Origin: JANMOK01 sp031415055
Lineage (GTDB): Bacteria; Pseudomonadota; Alphaproteobacteria; Rhodobacterales; Rhodobacteraceae
DNA length: 64,000 bases
NCBI GenBank assembly: GCA_031415055.1
Contig: JANOQZ010000021.1
Span: forward strand, 175,064 to 239,063
Direction: 5' to 3'
Shown: positions 8,729-17,552 of the stretch, one piece after another
Layout of the letters: the number at the start of each line of letters is the position of its first letter
How positions within the stretch are numbered: the stretch's first letter is position 1
The notes under the pieces: generated by a model
Seen by the model: the letters and a program-made list of their open reading frames with translations, nothing else
Database searches by the model: none
What the model was told of the DNA's origin: nothing
Made by a program: the position numbers and the translations under genes

Positions 8729-11565
8729 GGATCGTTCTAACAGCGCTGTGGCTCCTCTTGGCGTTTGCCGCCCCGGCACAGGCAGGGCCGGTGATTGCGG
8801 CGCTGGGCGCTGCCTTTGCGGGCGTCAGTGCCTTTATCGCCACGCTTGGTCCCATTGGAGCCGCCATCGTCAAACTTGGCATTTCCATTGCCCTGCAATC
8901 GCTGCTGCAGGTCTTTCAGAAGAAACCGGTGCCGCCGGGGATCAAGACCGAGTTCACCACCGGCGGTGGCGTCAATCCGGTAAGTTTCGTTCTGGGCCGC
9001 TATGCCACGGCGGGCAATTTCGTCTGCCCGCCGATGTCGCACGGCTATTCTGGCAAGGTGCCCAATGCCTATCTCACCTATGTGATTGATGTCGGCGACG
9101 TGCCGGTCAGCGGCCTCAACGGCGTAATTATCAACGACGAATACATCACCCTCGGCGGTACTCCCAGCCCAGACGGTTATGGCTATCCGGTCAATCAGAT
9201 GATCGGGCGGGCATGGGTGAAGTTTCTCGACGGAACCCAAGTGGCGGCCGATTCCATGCTGCTGGCGAAATACGCCGCATATCCCGACCGGCCTTGGACC
9301 AGCGCGATGATCGGGCTGGGGGTTCCCTGCGTGATCTGCACCTTCCGATTCGACCGCAAAGTGTTCAGCGGCTTGCCGAAAGTCAAGTTCGTGGTCGATG
9401 GTCTGAAGCTGTACGATCCGCGCGCGGATACTTCGGTGGGCGGTTCGGGCGCGCAGCGCTGGGCCACGCCGAGCACTTGGGCATTCACGCTCAATCCGAT
9501 GGTGATGATTTATAACATCCTGCGCGGCATCACCCTGCCAGACGGCACGATCTGGGGTGGCGAGAGCGCCGCCGCCGATTTGCCACTGGCCAACTGGTTT
9601 GCGGGGATGAATGCGTGCGATGTGGCGGTAAACATCCTGCCGGCTGGCACCGAGCCAGCGTATCGCGCAGGGCTGGAAGTCAGCGTCGACCAAGAGCCTA
9701 TTGACGTGATTGCCGAGTTGCTGAAGGCCTGTTCGGGCCAGATGTGCGAGATCGGCGGCGTCTGGAAAATTCAGGTCGGGCCACCGGCCAGCCCGGTTTA
9801 TTTCATGACCGACGCCGATATCATCGTGACCAGCGAGCAGAGTTTCACGCCCTTTCCGGGGCTGGATCAGACCTTCAACGGGATACAATCCAGCCATCCC
9901 GACCCCGTCAGCCTGTGGCAAGCCAAGGACGCTCCACCACGGTTCAATTCGACCTATGAGACGCAGGACCAGTCGCGCCGCCTGATCGCCAATCTGCCGC
10001 TGAACGCTGTGCCATATCCAAAACAGGTGCAGCGCCTGATGCGGGCCTATATCCGCGACGAGCGCCAGTTTCGCCGCCACACAATGGTACTGCCTCCTGA
10101 CGCCGCGATTCTGGAACCGCTGGACACGACTTCATGGACCAGCGCTCGGAACGGCTACACGTCCAAGCTGTTCGAGGTGGGCCAAGTTGACGACAGCATG
10201 ATGACGCTGAACCAGACGATTTCGGAGCGTGAGCGCGATTCGACCGACTATGACTGGGGCACCGGCGACGAGATCGCCGTTAATGCAGGTCGCACCGGGG
10301 CAACGCCGCCGGTCAGCCAGGCAGTGCCAAGTTGGGCGGTTGCTGTGGCCTCGGTTTCGGACGGTGCGGGCCTGCCCAGACGGCCTGCGGTGGCGTTGAG
10401 TTGGGACGGCGATCAGGATGATGTTCGCGGCCTGATGTTCGAGGTTCGTGCGCAAGCCACCGGCATTGTGGTTGCCACGGGTTCGACAATGGATGTGGCG
10501 GGCGGTAGTTTCGTGGTCTCGCCCGGCATCCTGCCGGTCACTCAATATGAAGCGCGCGGCAAATTCATCGCCGACCGCACGATGGACTGGTCGGCCTGGA
10601 CGGCGGCCTCTGGGCCGACAGGGTCGCTTTATGTGATCAACGCCGATCTGTTGGTGGGCGGACGCGGTTCGGCGCTGAATTCCGACCCGGACACGATTGA
10701 TATTTCGGCATGGGCGGGGGCGGGGATTTCGATTGTCACCGACACTGCCGCACCCAGCGGATTGACGGTGTTGTCTTGCGCAACGACCAATGCGGTTCTG
10801 AGCCTGCCGTTCGACATCAACCCAGCGAAGAACTATACGCTGAGCATCTTCGTCAAGCAGCACAGTGGCACCACTACGATGACGCTGGCGGCGGGTTTCA
10901 AGAATTCAGCCGGTGCCGCAGTGGTTCCGACCGGCTGGCCCGGCAGCGATGCGACCTATGCCAAGTTTGGGCTTTTGGGGGTGACCGGCCCTGCGGGATA
11001 TACCGAATACCGGATCAGCTTTGGACCCGATGAGGTGGCGCAGATACCAGCCAGCGCAAAGACCTTGGTGATCGGCCTGTTGGCGAACACCACCGGTGGT
11101 TCTGGGGTGCAGCGCATCACCGAGGCGCGGGTGGTGGAGAAGCAGCAGCGGGACCATCTGATTGACGGTGCGGTTACTGATACGTGGCAAGTGATCGATA
11201 CCGCCGCCTATACGCGATACACCGGCGATCTCGTCATCTTTACATTGACTTTGGGGCCGCTTGCGCCGGGCACCATCTTGAAGCGCGGCATCTCGTTTGA
11301 GGCGCGCGGCGGTGTGGCAGACGATCGAGATTGGGAACTGCAGGCACGCAAGCAGGTTTTGGGCGGCGCTTGGGAGGCCTGGTACACCGTTGATTCATGG
11401 AACGAGGCCCCTGGGTCGGCATGGACCATCAGAAGTAGCAGCGGCACGCTTTCGGGGGCTTTCGACAATTTCCAATACCGCTTTGTCTATAAGGATAGTG
11501 CCGGAACCGGCGGCATAGACACCCTGACCAACATCTACCTCACTGTCGTTCGGGTGACGAAATGA
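8725..11565 (+). CDS. Host-specificity protein J-like tail tip protein
   Basis: 946 residues, the largest prophage gene, in the lambda J (TipJ) slot. The N-terminus is unusual for a virion protein: MRIVLTALWLLLAFAAPAQA looks like a Sec signal, followed by a second hydrophobic stretch (GAAIVKLGISIALQSLLQVF). The middle has the J-like core (NPVMMIYNILRGITLPDGTIWGG split over residues 255-280; SVDQEPIDVIAELLKACSGQ around 330). The C-terminal part has fibronectin-like and jelly-roll-like beta segments. It probably recognises the host receptor. The stop overlaps the next ATG. Confidence 0.8.
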   Translation: MRIVLTALWLLLAFAAPAQAGPVIAALGAAFAGVSAFIATLGPIGAAIVKLGISIALQSLLQVFQKKPVPPGIKTEFTTGGGVNPVSFVLGRYATAGNFVCPPMSHGYSGKVPNAYLTYVIDVGDVPVSGLNGVIINDEYITLGGTPSPDGYGYPVNQMIGRAWVKFLDGTQVAADSMLLAKYAAYPDRPWTSAMIGLGVPCVICTFRFDRKVFSGLPKVKFVVDGLKLYDPRADTSVGGSGAQRWATPSTWAFTLNPMVMIYNILRGITLPDGTIWGGESAAADLPLANWFAGMNACDVAVNILPAGTEPAYRAGLEVSVDQEPIDVIAELLKACSGQMCEIGGVWKIQVGPPASPVYFMTDADIIVTSEQSFTPFPGLDQTFNGIQSSHPDPVSLWQAKDAPPRFNSTYETQDQSRRLIANLPLNAVPYPKQVQRLMRAYIRDERQFRRHTMVLPPDAAILEPLDTTSWTSARNGYTSKLFEVGQVDDSMMTLNQTISERERDSTDYDWGTGDEIAVNAGRTGATPPVSQAVPSWAVAVASVSDGAGLPRRPAVALSWDGDQDDVRGLMFEVRAQATGIVVATGSTMDVAGGSFVVSPGILPVTQYEARGKFIADRTMDWSAWTAASGPTGSLYVINADLLVGGRGSALNSDPDTIDISAWAGAGISIVTDTAAPSGLTVLSCATTNAVLSLPFDINPAKNYTLSIFVKQHSGTTTMTLAAGFKNSAGAAVVPTGWPGSDATYAKFGLLGVTGPAGYTEYRISFGPDEVAQIPASAKTLVIGLLANTTGGSGVQRITEARVVEKQQRDHLIDGAVTDTWQVIDTAAYTRYTGDLVIFTLTLGPLAPGTILKRGISFEARGGVADDRDWELQARKQVLGGAWEAWYTVDSWNEAPGSAWTIRSSSGTLSGAFDNFQYRFVYKDSAGTGGIDTLTNIYLTVVRVTK

Positions 11566-11954
11566 TCCACTACGCATTTCTCGACCCAACGGGTGTCTAT
11601 GTGGTCAGTGCCGGTGATGCGAAATCGGTGCCCGACGGGGCGGTTGAAGCGCCGTTCAGGTCGGATCGTCTGATTGGCATGATGCTGGTCGAGGATGCTT
11701 GGCTGGATCGCCCGCGACTGGCGGAGCCGACGGTGGTGTATCCGGTGGGTGGCGGCGCGACGGTTGAGTTTGCGGGGCTGCCGGCAGGGACCGTGGCCGA
11801 AGTGGTGGATGTCGAAACGGGTGAAATGTTGGCTTCGCTGCCCGAAGAAGGTGGAAGCCTGATGGTCGAACTGCTCGATGCAGGTGGCTATCGGATCGAA
11901 ACCACGCCACCGCCGCCGCACCTCAAACATCGCTTGCAAGTGGTGGTGCCATGA
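11562..11954 (+). CDS. Hypothetical prophage tail-region protein
   Basis: 130 residues, coupled at both ends by 4-base overlaps (ATGA). It starts IHYAFLDPTGVYVVSAGDA and has a Gly-rich beta-like middle (VYPVGGGATVEFAGLPAG). No signal peptide or membrane segment. The tight coupling to the J-like gene suggests a tail-tip accessory or fibre-assembly role. I do not recognise the family. Confidence 0.6.
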   Translation: MIHYAFLDPTGVYVVSAGDAKSVPDGAVEAPFRSDRLIGMMLVEDAWLDRPRLAEPTVVYPVGGGATVEFAGLPAGTVAEVVDVETGEMLASLPEEGGSLMVELLDAGGYRIETTPPPPHLKHRLQVVVP

Positions 11955-12172
11955 CCGTCGTTCGCCGAAATGCGACAATCGATTTCACGGCGCTGATGGT
12001 TGCGCGTGAGGCAGCCAAAAAGGATGTCGCTGCCGAAGGCCTGCTGACCGACGCCACGAAGGCGCTGATCGACGTGTTCGCGCCGCTGCTGATCGCGGCT
12101 GACCCGCTGAATTTTCCAACCGAAGCCGCAGTTCGGGCGCGCGTGAAACAGAGAATTAGGGCGCGGCTTTAG
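11951..12172 (+). CDS. Small helical prophage protein, unknown
   Basis: 73 residues, starting inside the previous stop. It is mostly helical and charged (VAREAAKKDVAAEGLLTDAT; VRARVKQRIRARL at the end), which would suit a small chaperone or structural adaptor. Real coding status is supported by the overlap and by its place in an unbroken gene run. No known family recognised. Confidence 0.5.
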   Translation: MTVVRRNATIDFTALMVAREAAKKDVAAEGLLTDATKALIDVFAPLLIAADPLNFPTEAAVRARVKQRIRARL

Positions 12173-12216
12173 AGCACGCCGATCAAACCAACCTTGTTGC
12201 TAAGGAGGCACAAGAA

Positions 12217-12270
12217 ATGACCAGAGCCGATGCCACAACCGATAATTCGAAACCCAAAGAAGGAAACTGA
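12217..12270 (+). CDS. 17-residue mini-ORF with strong ribosome site
   Basis: An ATG preceded at 9 bases by taaggagg starts a 17-codon frame (product MTRADATTDNSKPKEGN) that stops 3 bases before the beta-helix gene ATG. It is far too short for a folded protein. Either it is a translated leader that couples ribosomes to the next gene (whose own upstream bases include aaggaaac within this mini-ORF) or a remnant. It fills the gap between 12172 and 12274. Confidence 0.35.
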   Translation: MTRADATTDNSKPKEGN

Positions 12271-12273
12271 AAC

Positions 12274-13296
12274 ATGGAATACATCGTCAATAATCGGGCT
12301 GAATTGGACACACGTTTCGCAGCGGCAGTTGCGGGCGACGTGCTGAAACTTCACGCTGGCCCATATGGCAAGATCAACTTTGCCCGTCGATTTGCTGCGC
12401 GGGTCGGGGTTGTTGCCCTGGATGCGAATAATCCCCCTGTGTTCACCCAAATCGAAGTCACAGGAAAGCATATCGCTATTCTTGATCTAGCGGTCCTCGG
12501 TGATCCACTTGCGCGTAAAAAACGCGGCATTGACGTTCACGATGCAGAGGACATTCTGGTCCAAAATTGTGACGTGAAAGATTTCATCGACCTGATTTGC
12601 ACGTTTTCTTCGAAGCGTGTGCAGATCATAGAAAATACCGTGGATAACATGGTGTCGGATTGCTTCAAGGTCGGCAATTCCAGCTATGTCAGTCTCATCG
12701 ACAATATCTATGGTGGTCACTGCTTTGCACTTCCAGATACGCATTCCGATTTCATGCAGTTTCAAGGTTTGCCGTCCAACCACGTCGTTGTGCGCGGCAA
12801 TGTGATGCTGCCGCAAAATCGCTTTGACACACAGGGTGTTTTTGTAGCGGGCGACGGCGGGCATTCCCACATTCTGATCGAAGAAAACATCCTTCACACC
12901 AAAATGGCGCGAGGCATCACCGTTGATTCGATTGCCGGGACTGCAATTGTCCGGAACAACACCATGATCGGCCAAGATGACAACGGGGCTGGCGTTCAAG
13001 GTAACGCAGAGGAAATCAACAACCCTCGCGTTCAGATCACCACACCGATCACCAGTTATGAGCAGCTTCGTGGCCTTGGCGGTGCCACCGTTCGCATTGC
13101 CGAACTGCTTGGCCCGGTTGTTGTTCCAGACCCGATTGATCCGCCCGATCCAATCGACCCGCCTGTCGAGCCGGTCGTTTACGAAGGCGGTCAGGTGGCA
13201 CAGTCGGTGCTGAACGCTTGGTATGAGACCCCCGTCGACGGCCAACAGGCGCTCGCGGGTCGGGTTTTCGCTGCAATCGAAGGAGAGGCTATCTAA
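12274..13296 (+). CDS. Parallel beta-helix tail spike/fibre protein
   Basis: 340 residues. Residues 1-250 show the repeating short strands of a right-handed parallel beta-helix, with Asn-rich turns (ILVQNCDVKDFIDLI; VQIIENTVDNMVSD; HILIEENILHTKMARG; AIVRNNTMIG), as in pectate-lyase-like tail spikes. A Pro/Asp linker follows (PDPIDPPDPIDPPVEP), then a short C-terminal domain of about 45 residues. It probably binds or cuts a surface glycan of the host. No catalytic residues can be assigned by eye. It starts 3 bases after the mini-ORF. Confidence 0.7.
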   Translation: MEYIVNNRAELDTRFAAAVAGDVLKLHAGPYGKINFARRFAARVGVVALDANNPPVFTQIEVTGKHIAILDLAVLGDPLARKKRGIDVHDAEDILVQNCDVKDFIDLICTFSSKRVQIIENTVDNMVSDCFKVGNSSYVSLIDNIYGGHCFALPDTHSDFMQFQGLPSNHVVVRGNVMLPQNRFDTQGVFVAGDGGHSHILIEENILHTKMARGITVDSIAGTAIVRNNTMIGQDDNGAGVQGNAEEINNPRVQITTPITSYEQLRGLGGATVRIAELLGPVVVPDPIDPPDPIDPPVEPVVYEGGQVAQSVLNAWYETPVDGQQALAGRVFAAIEGEAI

Positions 13297-13842
13297 ATGA
13301 CCTTGCAAACATCTGATGCCATCGCCAACGCCCAATTGGATGTCGTTGAATCGACGATTGGAACCGCGCCCTCTCTAACTGTCCGCTCCGGCGCGATGCC
13401 TGCCAACTGCGCGGCGGCCGACGCGGGCACGGTTGGGGCGACGATGGCGTTGCCATCGGACTATATGAACGCCGCTGGCAGCCGCTCCAAGACGTTGCTG
13501 GGCACGTGGTCGGACCCGTCGGCCGATGCGTCGATCCTCGCCCGACACTTCCGCATAAAGCAGGGGGCGACCTGTCACATGCAAGGCTTGGTTTCCGAGC
13601 CTTGGGCGATCAACAAAGCCTATCAATTGAACCAGCAGGTCCACAACGGAGGCAACATCTACATCTGCACCACGGCGGGCACCTCGGCGGGTTCGGGCGG
13701 TCCAACTGGGACGGGTTCGGGCATCACTGATAACACGGCGGTCTGGAATTATGTGCAGACAGGGGTCGATATGGCGCTCGACAACACCGTGATTAACGCG
13801 GCCCAGCTGGTCAGCATCACCACGTTCACTTTGAGCGCCTGA
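13297..13842 (+). CDS. Tail fibre-associated protein with CTTAGTS module
   Basis: 181 residues starting directly after the previous TAA. The C-terminal half contains AINKAYQLNQQVHNGGNIYI followed by CTTAGTSAGSGG and a later TAVWNYV, a pattern like small carbohydrate-binding modules (aromatic residue, Gly-rich turn, Y-x-C). The same CTTAGTS motif recurs in the next gene. The N-terminal half lacks known motifs. A receptor-binding accessory role is inferred from these modules and the neighbours. Confidence 0.55.
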   Translation: MTLQTSDAIANAQLDVVESTIGTAPSLTVRSGAMPANCAAADAGTVGATMALPSDYMNAAGSRSKTLLGTWSDPSADASILARHFRIKQGATCHMQGLVSEPWAINKAYQLNQQVHNGGNIYICTTAGTSAGSGGPTGTGSGITDNTAVWNYVQTGVDMALDNTVINAAQLVSITTFTLSA

Positions 13843-13845
13843 CCC

Positions 13846-15930
13846 ATGGCGATCAAGACTGTAAAGTTCTGCTTTCCGACTCTGGCGTCGCTGACCAACA
13901 ACACGCTGACGAATCTGACGCAGATCACGCTTTACATTCCAGAAAGCGGGCTGACCTTTCGCTCGGTGATTGTCCGCCTGTCGATGGACGACATCATCAC
14001 GGCGACGGGCGGCTCGCTCACGACCAAGACCATGGCGTTGCGGCTGGCAGCGGTGGGCTATTCGACGGTCGCCAATGCCAGCCTACTGACCCATTCCGGC
14101 GAAAATCTATCCATCGAAATGGCGCAAGACTATACCGCCTATTTCACGACGAACTGGTCGGGCACGTCGATGACCTGCGATTTCCAGACCCAGATCAACC
14201 AGTCAACCGGAACCACGCTGGGCATGGTAAACGTCTCGGCCACCGTCGAGATAACCTACGAATACACCGAAACAGCGACTCAGATCAAAACCGTGGCCAT
14301 TCCACTAGACGCACCGGTTGGGGCGCTGGCGACAGCCAAGCCCGGCACCCAGACAGCGACGATTCCACTGCTCGACACCTATTTGCCGGAACTCAGCAAG
14401 GTGATCCGCAAAATGTGGATCGAGATTTCGGGCAACACAGCGGCGGCAGGGGCGACGGCCGACACCACCTTGTCGGCACAGATTGACTCGCTGACGGCGC
14501 TGACCACCGGTATTCACGAAAGCGGCTTGGCCTCGGATCGGGCATTCAGATATGTCTGGGACATCACCGCTCTGGGCATGACCACCAGCGCTACGCATGG
14601 ATTCTACATCTGGGCGTCCGTTGCGAAATACAACCATCTGCAAGCTACGCTCTTTGTGACTTACGAATATTCCGACGGCTCTGCCGCGGCCACAGCAAGG
14701 GCCAATAGCACCGCTTACAGCGTCGGTGATGTGCGCTATGGCCTGACCGGCGCGGGCAAGGATATCGCCTTCCGCTGCACCACGGCGGGCACCAGCGGCG
14801 GGTCGGAACCCGGCACATGGAATACGGCCGTCGGGGCGACCACCACCGATGGCGGCGCGGTGTGGACGGTGCTGTCGGTCATTCAATCGCTTATCCTGCC
14901 CGTCAACTTCGGCGGCATTATGGGGGGCCCTGCCTCAAGCGATGCCTCGCGCGGCAAAGCTGAATTGTGGGTGCCGGAATTAGGCACCATCGGAAATACC
15001 ACCATCGCCTTCTATGGCGCATTTAGTCAGGAGGCGGCCCTGACGGGCCTCAATGCCCGAATCGGGACTGGTTCTTATGTGACCTACACCGACACAGCCG
15101 CCGCGCTTTGCGGTGACAACCGCCTGATGATCCGCAACGATGCGGATTTCACCATCGTGCGCGGCTATAATGCCATCACGGTGGACTTTTATAATACTGT
15201 TGGCGATTGGTACCGGCTGAATGGCTATTTCATTGTCAACTACACCTCGGCTCAGCACCGACTCGGCAACACGGCCCACAACCACACAGTCGAAAAAGCC
15301 ATCGCCAGCATGTCAACCGTCGCCTTTGCCAATGGCGTCGCGGTTTCAGCCGCGGCAAACATCCCCGAAACGAATTATTATTTGTCCAATGTTGCCGTCG
15401 GTGCCCAGTTCATTCCAGACGGCACCAACGCGATACGAGGGGTGTCGTTCAGAATGCGCGGCGACGCCACTGACTGGCGCGATTTAGGCCATTCGATCGG
15501 CCGCTCTGACGCGGAAATCGGTGTTTTCAAATATTGGGTGGATGCCAGTCAGCACTTAGAGCGCTACCCTGGCGACCCCGCCGTGGCGCGGGTGGATATC
15601 GAGACGGCGCGAATTTTTGACATTATGGCAATAAGCACCGCCACAGGGGGCAACCCGATCCTCTGGTCATGGGTTGGGCTGATCTACACATATCACAGCA
15701 TCACCTTCGAGGTGGCGGGAAGTTGCAGTGGTGGATTCAGCGGCACGGTAGAGATCGGGCTGCATCGCGACGACGACGCTGTTTACAATCCCGGCGAACT
15801 ATTGCTGGAAACGACGAGGTCCGGCGACGGGGCGTTCTCGTTCCCATGGTATGATAACGTGGTGCCGCTCTACACCGAGTGCAGTGACGGGACCAAGGTG
15901 GCCAGGTCGCTTGACACATTGGCCGCATAA
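13846..15930 (+). CDS. Large tail fibre / virion surface protein, unknown family
   Basis: 694 residues, beta-rich, Thr/Ser/Ala-rich, without a signal peptide. It contains repeated segments beginning TVAIPLDAPVGALATAKPG and LILPVNFGGIMGG that each lead into similar strand patterns, suggesting three or more related jelly-roll-like domains. Around residues 282-345 it carries NSTAYSVGDVRYGLTGAG, then CTTAGTSGGSEPGTW, a module shared with the preceding protein. It begins 3 bases after that gene and ends in a TAATG overlap with the next. Confidence 0.6.
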   Translation: MAIKTVKFCFPTLASLTNNTLTNLTQITLYIPESGLTFRSVIVRLSMDDIITATGGSLTTKTMALRLAAVGYSTVANASLLTHSGENLSIEMAQDYTAYFTTNWSGTSMTCDFQTQINQSTGTTLGMVNVSATVEITYEYTETATQIKTVAIPLDAPVGALATAKPGTQTATIPLLDTYLPELSKVIRKMWIEISGNTAAAGATADTTLSAQIDSLTALTTGIHESGLASDRAFRYVWDITALGMTTSATHGFYIWASVAKYNHLQATLFVTYEYSDGSAAATARANSTAYSVGDVRYGLTGAGKDIAFRCTTAGTSGGSEPGTWNTAVGATTTDGGAVWTVLSVIQSLILPVNFGGIMGGPASSDASRGKAELWVPELGTIGNTTIAFYGAFSQEAALTGLNARIGTGSYVTYTDTAAALCGDNRLMIRNDADFTIVRGYNAITVDFYNTVGDWYRLNGYFIVNYTSAQHRLGNTAHNHTVEKAIASMSTVAFANGVAVSAAANIPETNYYLSNVAVGAQFIPDGTNAIRGVSFRMRGDATDWRDLGHSIGRSDAEIGVFKYWVDASQHLERYPGDPAVARVDIETARIFDIMAISTATGGNPILWSWVGLIYTYHSITFEVAGSCSGGFSGTVEIGLHRDDDAVYNPGELLLETTRSGDGAFSFPWYDNVVPLYTECSDGTKVARSLDTLAA

Positions 15931-16784
15931 TGGCCGGATTTGACCTTGTCGCCAGCGCCGGGTCTGGGTTCGATCTAGCCGCGCCGGGGGGTGGCGTTAC
16001 TGGCACACTATCTGTCACGCTTGGTGTTTCACTCGCTGCTTCCGGCTCAGCTGGCGTTTCGGGAGCACTTGCGAACACGCTTGCCGTCTCAATCGCCGCG
16101 GGCGGAACTGCCGCTGACGCGGGGGCCCTGACCACCACCCTCGTTACCTTGATCGCAGCAGCGGGTGCCGCCAGTGAGTTGGGGTCGCTAATAGGTGCGA
16201 TTCCAACCAGCCTCGCAGCTGTCGCAAACGCACCCATCAACGGGCAATTGAGCGGCGCGATGTCGTTTTCGTTGGTGGCGTCTGGCAGCGTCGGCAGCGA
16301 CGCAATCACTGGGTCACTTTCGGCAACAATGTTGGTATCGCTTGCGGCAGCGGGCTCGGCCGACGACGCGAGTTCCCTGACCGGAACGCTCTCGACTGCG
16401 GTTTCCGCCGCGGCGAACGTGGCGATAAACGGCCAATTCACGGGCGCAATGGCATTCTCGCTGCAGGCGGCGGGCAGCATCGGCAGCGACGCCATCACTG
16501 GATCGCTGACGGCAACACTGGTGACGTCGCTTGCGGCGACGGGCGGCTCCTCTGTCGTGGGTGGTGCGGCCGCACCACTGGTCACGACCGAGATCGCAAT
16601 TGGCGGCGTGACGATTAGGGGTGCCGCTGCGCTCACTATCGTCACCACGTTGTCGGGCGTCGGCGGTGGCTTAGCGGGCCAGATTGGTGCACTGACTGGC
16701 GTAACAGCGGCGCAGGGCAGCACTGGCCGATTGCTCGCAATTGGAAACGATGCAGTAACCTTTGCTATGGAGCTGGCAGCATGA
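15930..16784 (+). CDS. Ala/Gly/Ser/Thr repeat protein of the prophage tail region
   Basis: 284 residues built almost wholly of a degenerate ~20-residue unit, GxLxxTLxxSLAAxGSA, repeated about eleven times (examples: GALANTLAVSIAAGGTAADA and GSLSATMLVSLAAAGSADDA). A longer ~65-residue block containing DAITGSL and AINGQ is duplicated. Charged residues are rare. This looks like a repetitive beta shaft or fibre rather than an enzyme. It shares a base with the previous stop and overlaps the next ATG by 4 bases. No family name can be given. Confidence 0.6.
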   Translation: MAGFDLVASAGSGFDLAAPGGGVTGTLSVTLGVSLAASGSAGVSGALANTLAVSIAAGGTAADAGALTTTLVTLIAAAGAASELGSLIGAIPTSLAAVANAPINGQLSGAMSFSLVASGSVGSDAITGSLSATMLVSLAAAGSADDASSLTGTLSTAVSAAANVAINGQFTGAMAFSLQAAGSIGSDAITGSLTATLVTSLAATGGSSVVGGAAAPLVTTEIAIGGVTIRGAAALTIVTTLSGVGGGLAGQIGALTGVTAAQGSTGRLLAIGNDAVTFAMELAA

Positions 16785-17125
16785 CGCTAGAAAACACACC
16801 TTTCGTGATCAAGCAGGGCGACACTGCCTATTCGCTGAAACGGGAACTGGTCGACGAAAACGGACTGGCGATCGACCTCACGGGCGCGACCGTCACCTTC
16901 GCAATGATGTCGGCGAAAACCAAGGTAGTGAAGGTGCCTCGGAGCACCGCTTCTATTGTCGGAGCGCCCACATTGGGCGTCGCGCAATACGACTGGCAGA
17001 CCGGCGACACAAACACAGCCGGTGACTTCCTTGGCGACTTCAAGGTCACCCTCGCAGGAGGCGTGATCAAGACGATTCCGAATCGCGGCTATGTGCCAAT
17101 TTCGGTGACGCCAATGATCGTTTGA
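16781..17125 (+). CDS. BppU-N-like baseplate upper / fibre-anchor protein
   Basis: 114 residues. The opening FVIKQGDTAYSLKRELVDENG, then LAIDLTGATVTFAMM, and later DTNTAGDFLGDFKVTLAGG match the small beta-sandwich domain found in phage baseplate upper proteins, which often sits at the end of the structural gene run. It probably anchors a fibre or stabilises the tail tip. It is coupled by an ATGA overlap and is the last recognisable prophage gene before about 570 bases of non-coding DNA. Confidence 0.6.
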   Translation: MTLENTPFVIKQGDTAYSLKRELVDENGLAIDLTGATVTFAMMSAKTKVVKVPRSTASIVGAPTLGVAQYDWQTGDTNTAGDFLGDFKVTLAGGVIKTIPNRGYVPISVTPMIV

Positions 17126-17250
17126 AGGTCGTGACCAATTGGCCTTCAAATGGCATTTAAGGGAGGTGTAAAAGGCAGATGGTGGCGTGCGAATCGCACA
17201 AAAGAATATTATTCCGATTTGCCAGTAAAAAGTGATCGTAAATCCATCTA

Positions 17251-17366
17251 AGTAATTGATTTTGGCTAACATGGAAAAAATACCTCTCATAGTTGCTATT
17301 TCCATGTTTTTTACACTTATAAGGAGAGTAGTTTCCGGTAAGTCATTGATATTGGCTAACATGGAA
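17251..17366. repeat. Two 26-base direct repeats exactly 90 bases apart
   Basis: Positions 17251-17276 and 17341-17366 match at 24 of 26 positions; the shared core is ttggctaacatggaa. In addition aacatggaaa at 17268-17277 is the perfect inverse of tttccatgtt at 17299-17308, so a hairpin with a 21-base loop can form from the first copy. The repeats lie beyond the last structural gene. They could be repressor, transposase or methylation-control sites; the sequence alone does not decide. Confidence 0.7.
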
Positions 17367-17552
17367 CTGATCACGATATAATTTCGCCATTTCCAAGTTG
17401 CATCTTATGGTTGAGTTCTGAAATTTTCTCGACGCCCAAGCATTTTCCCTCGAAAAGCCCAATGTTTATTGGCCACGACTAGCGCCACAGCGCCTGTTGT
17501 AGAGCGACTAGGTTAAGGTGCGAGGGAAAACTTCCCGTCAAAACTCGGCGAA

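Noticed and set aside
8737..10080. 447-codon minus-strand frame
   Set aside because: Antisense shadow of the J-like gene; His/Arg-rich text without motifs.
16787..17374. 195-codon minus-strand frame reaching into the prophage right flank
   Set aside because: Most of it is antisense to the BppU-like gene; the free part covers the direct repeats and contains no recognisable protein text.
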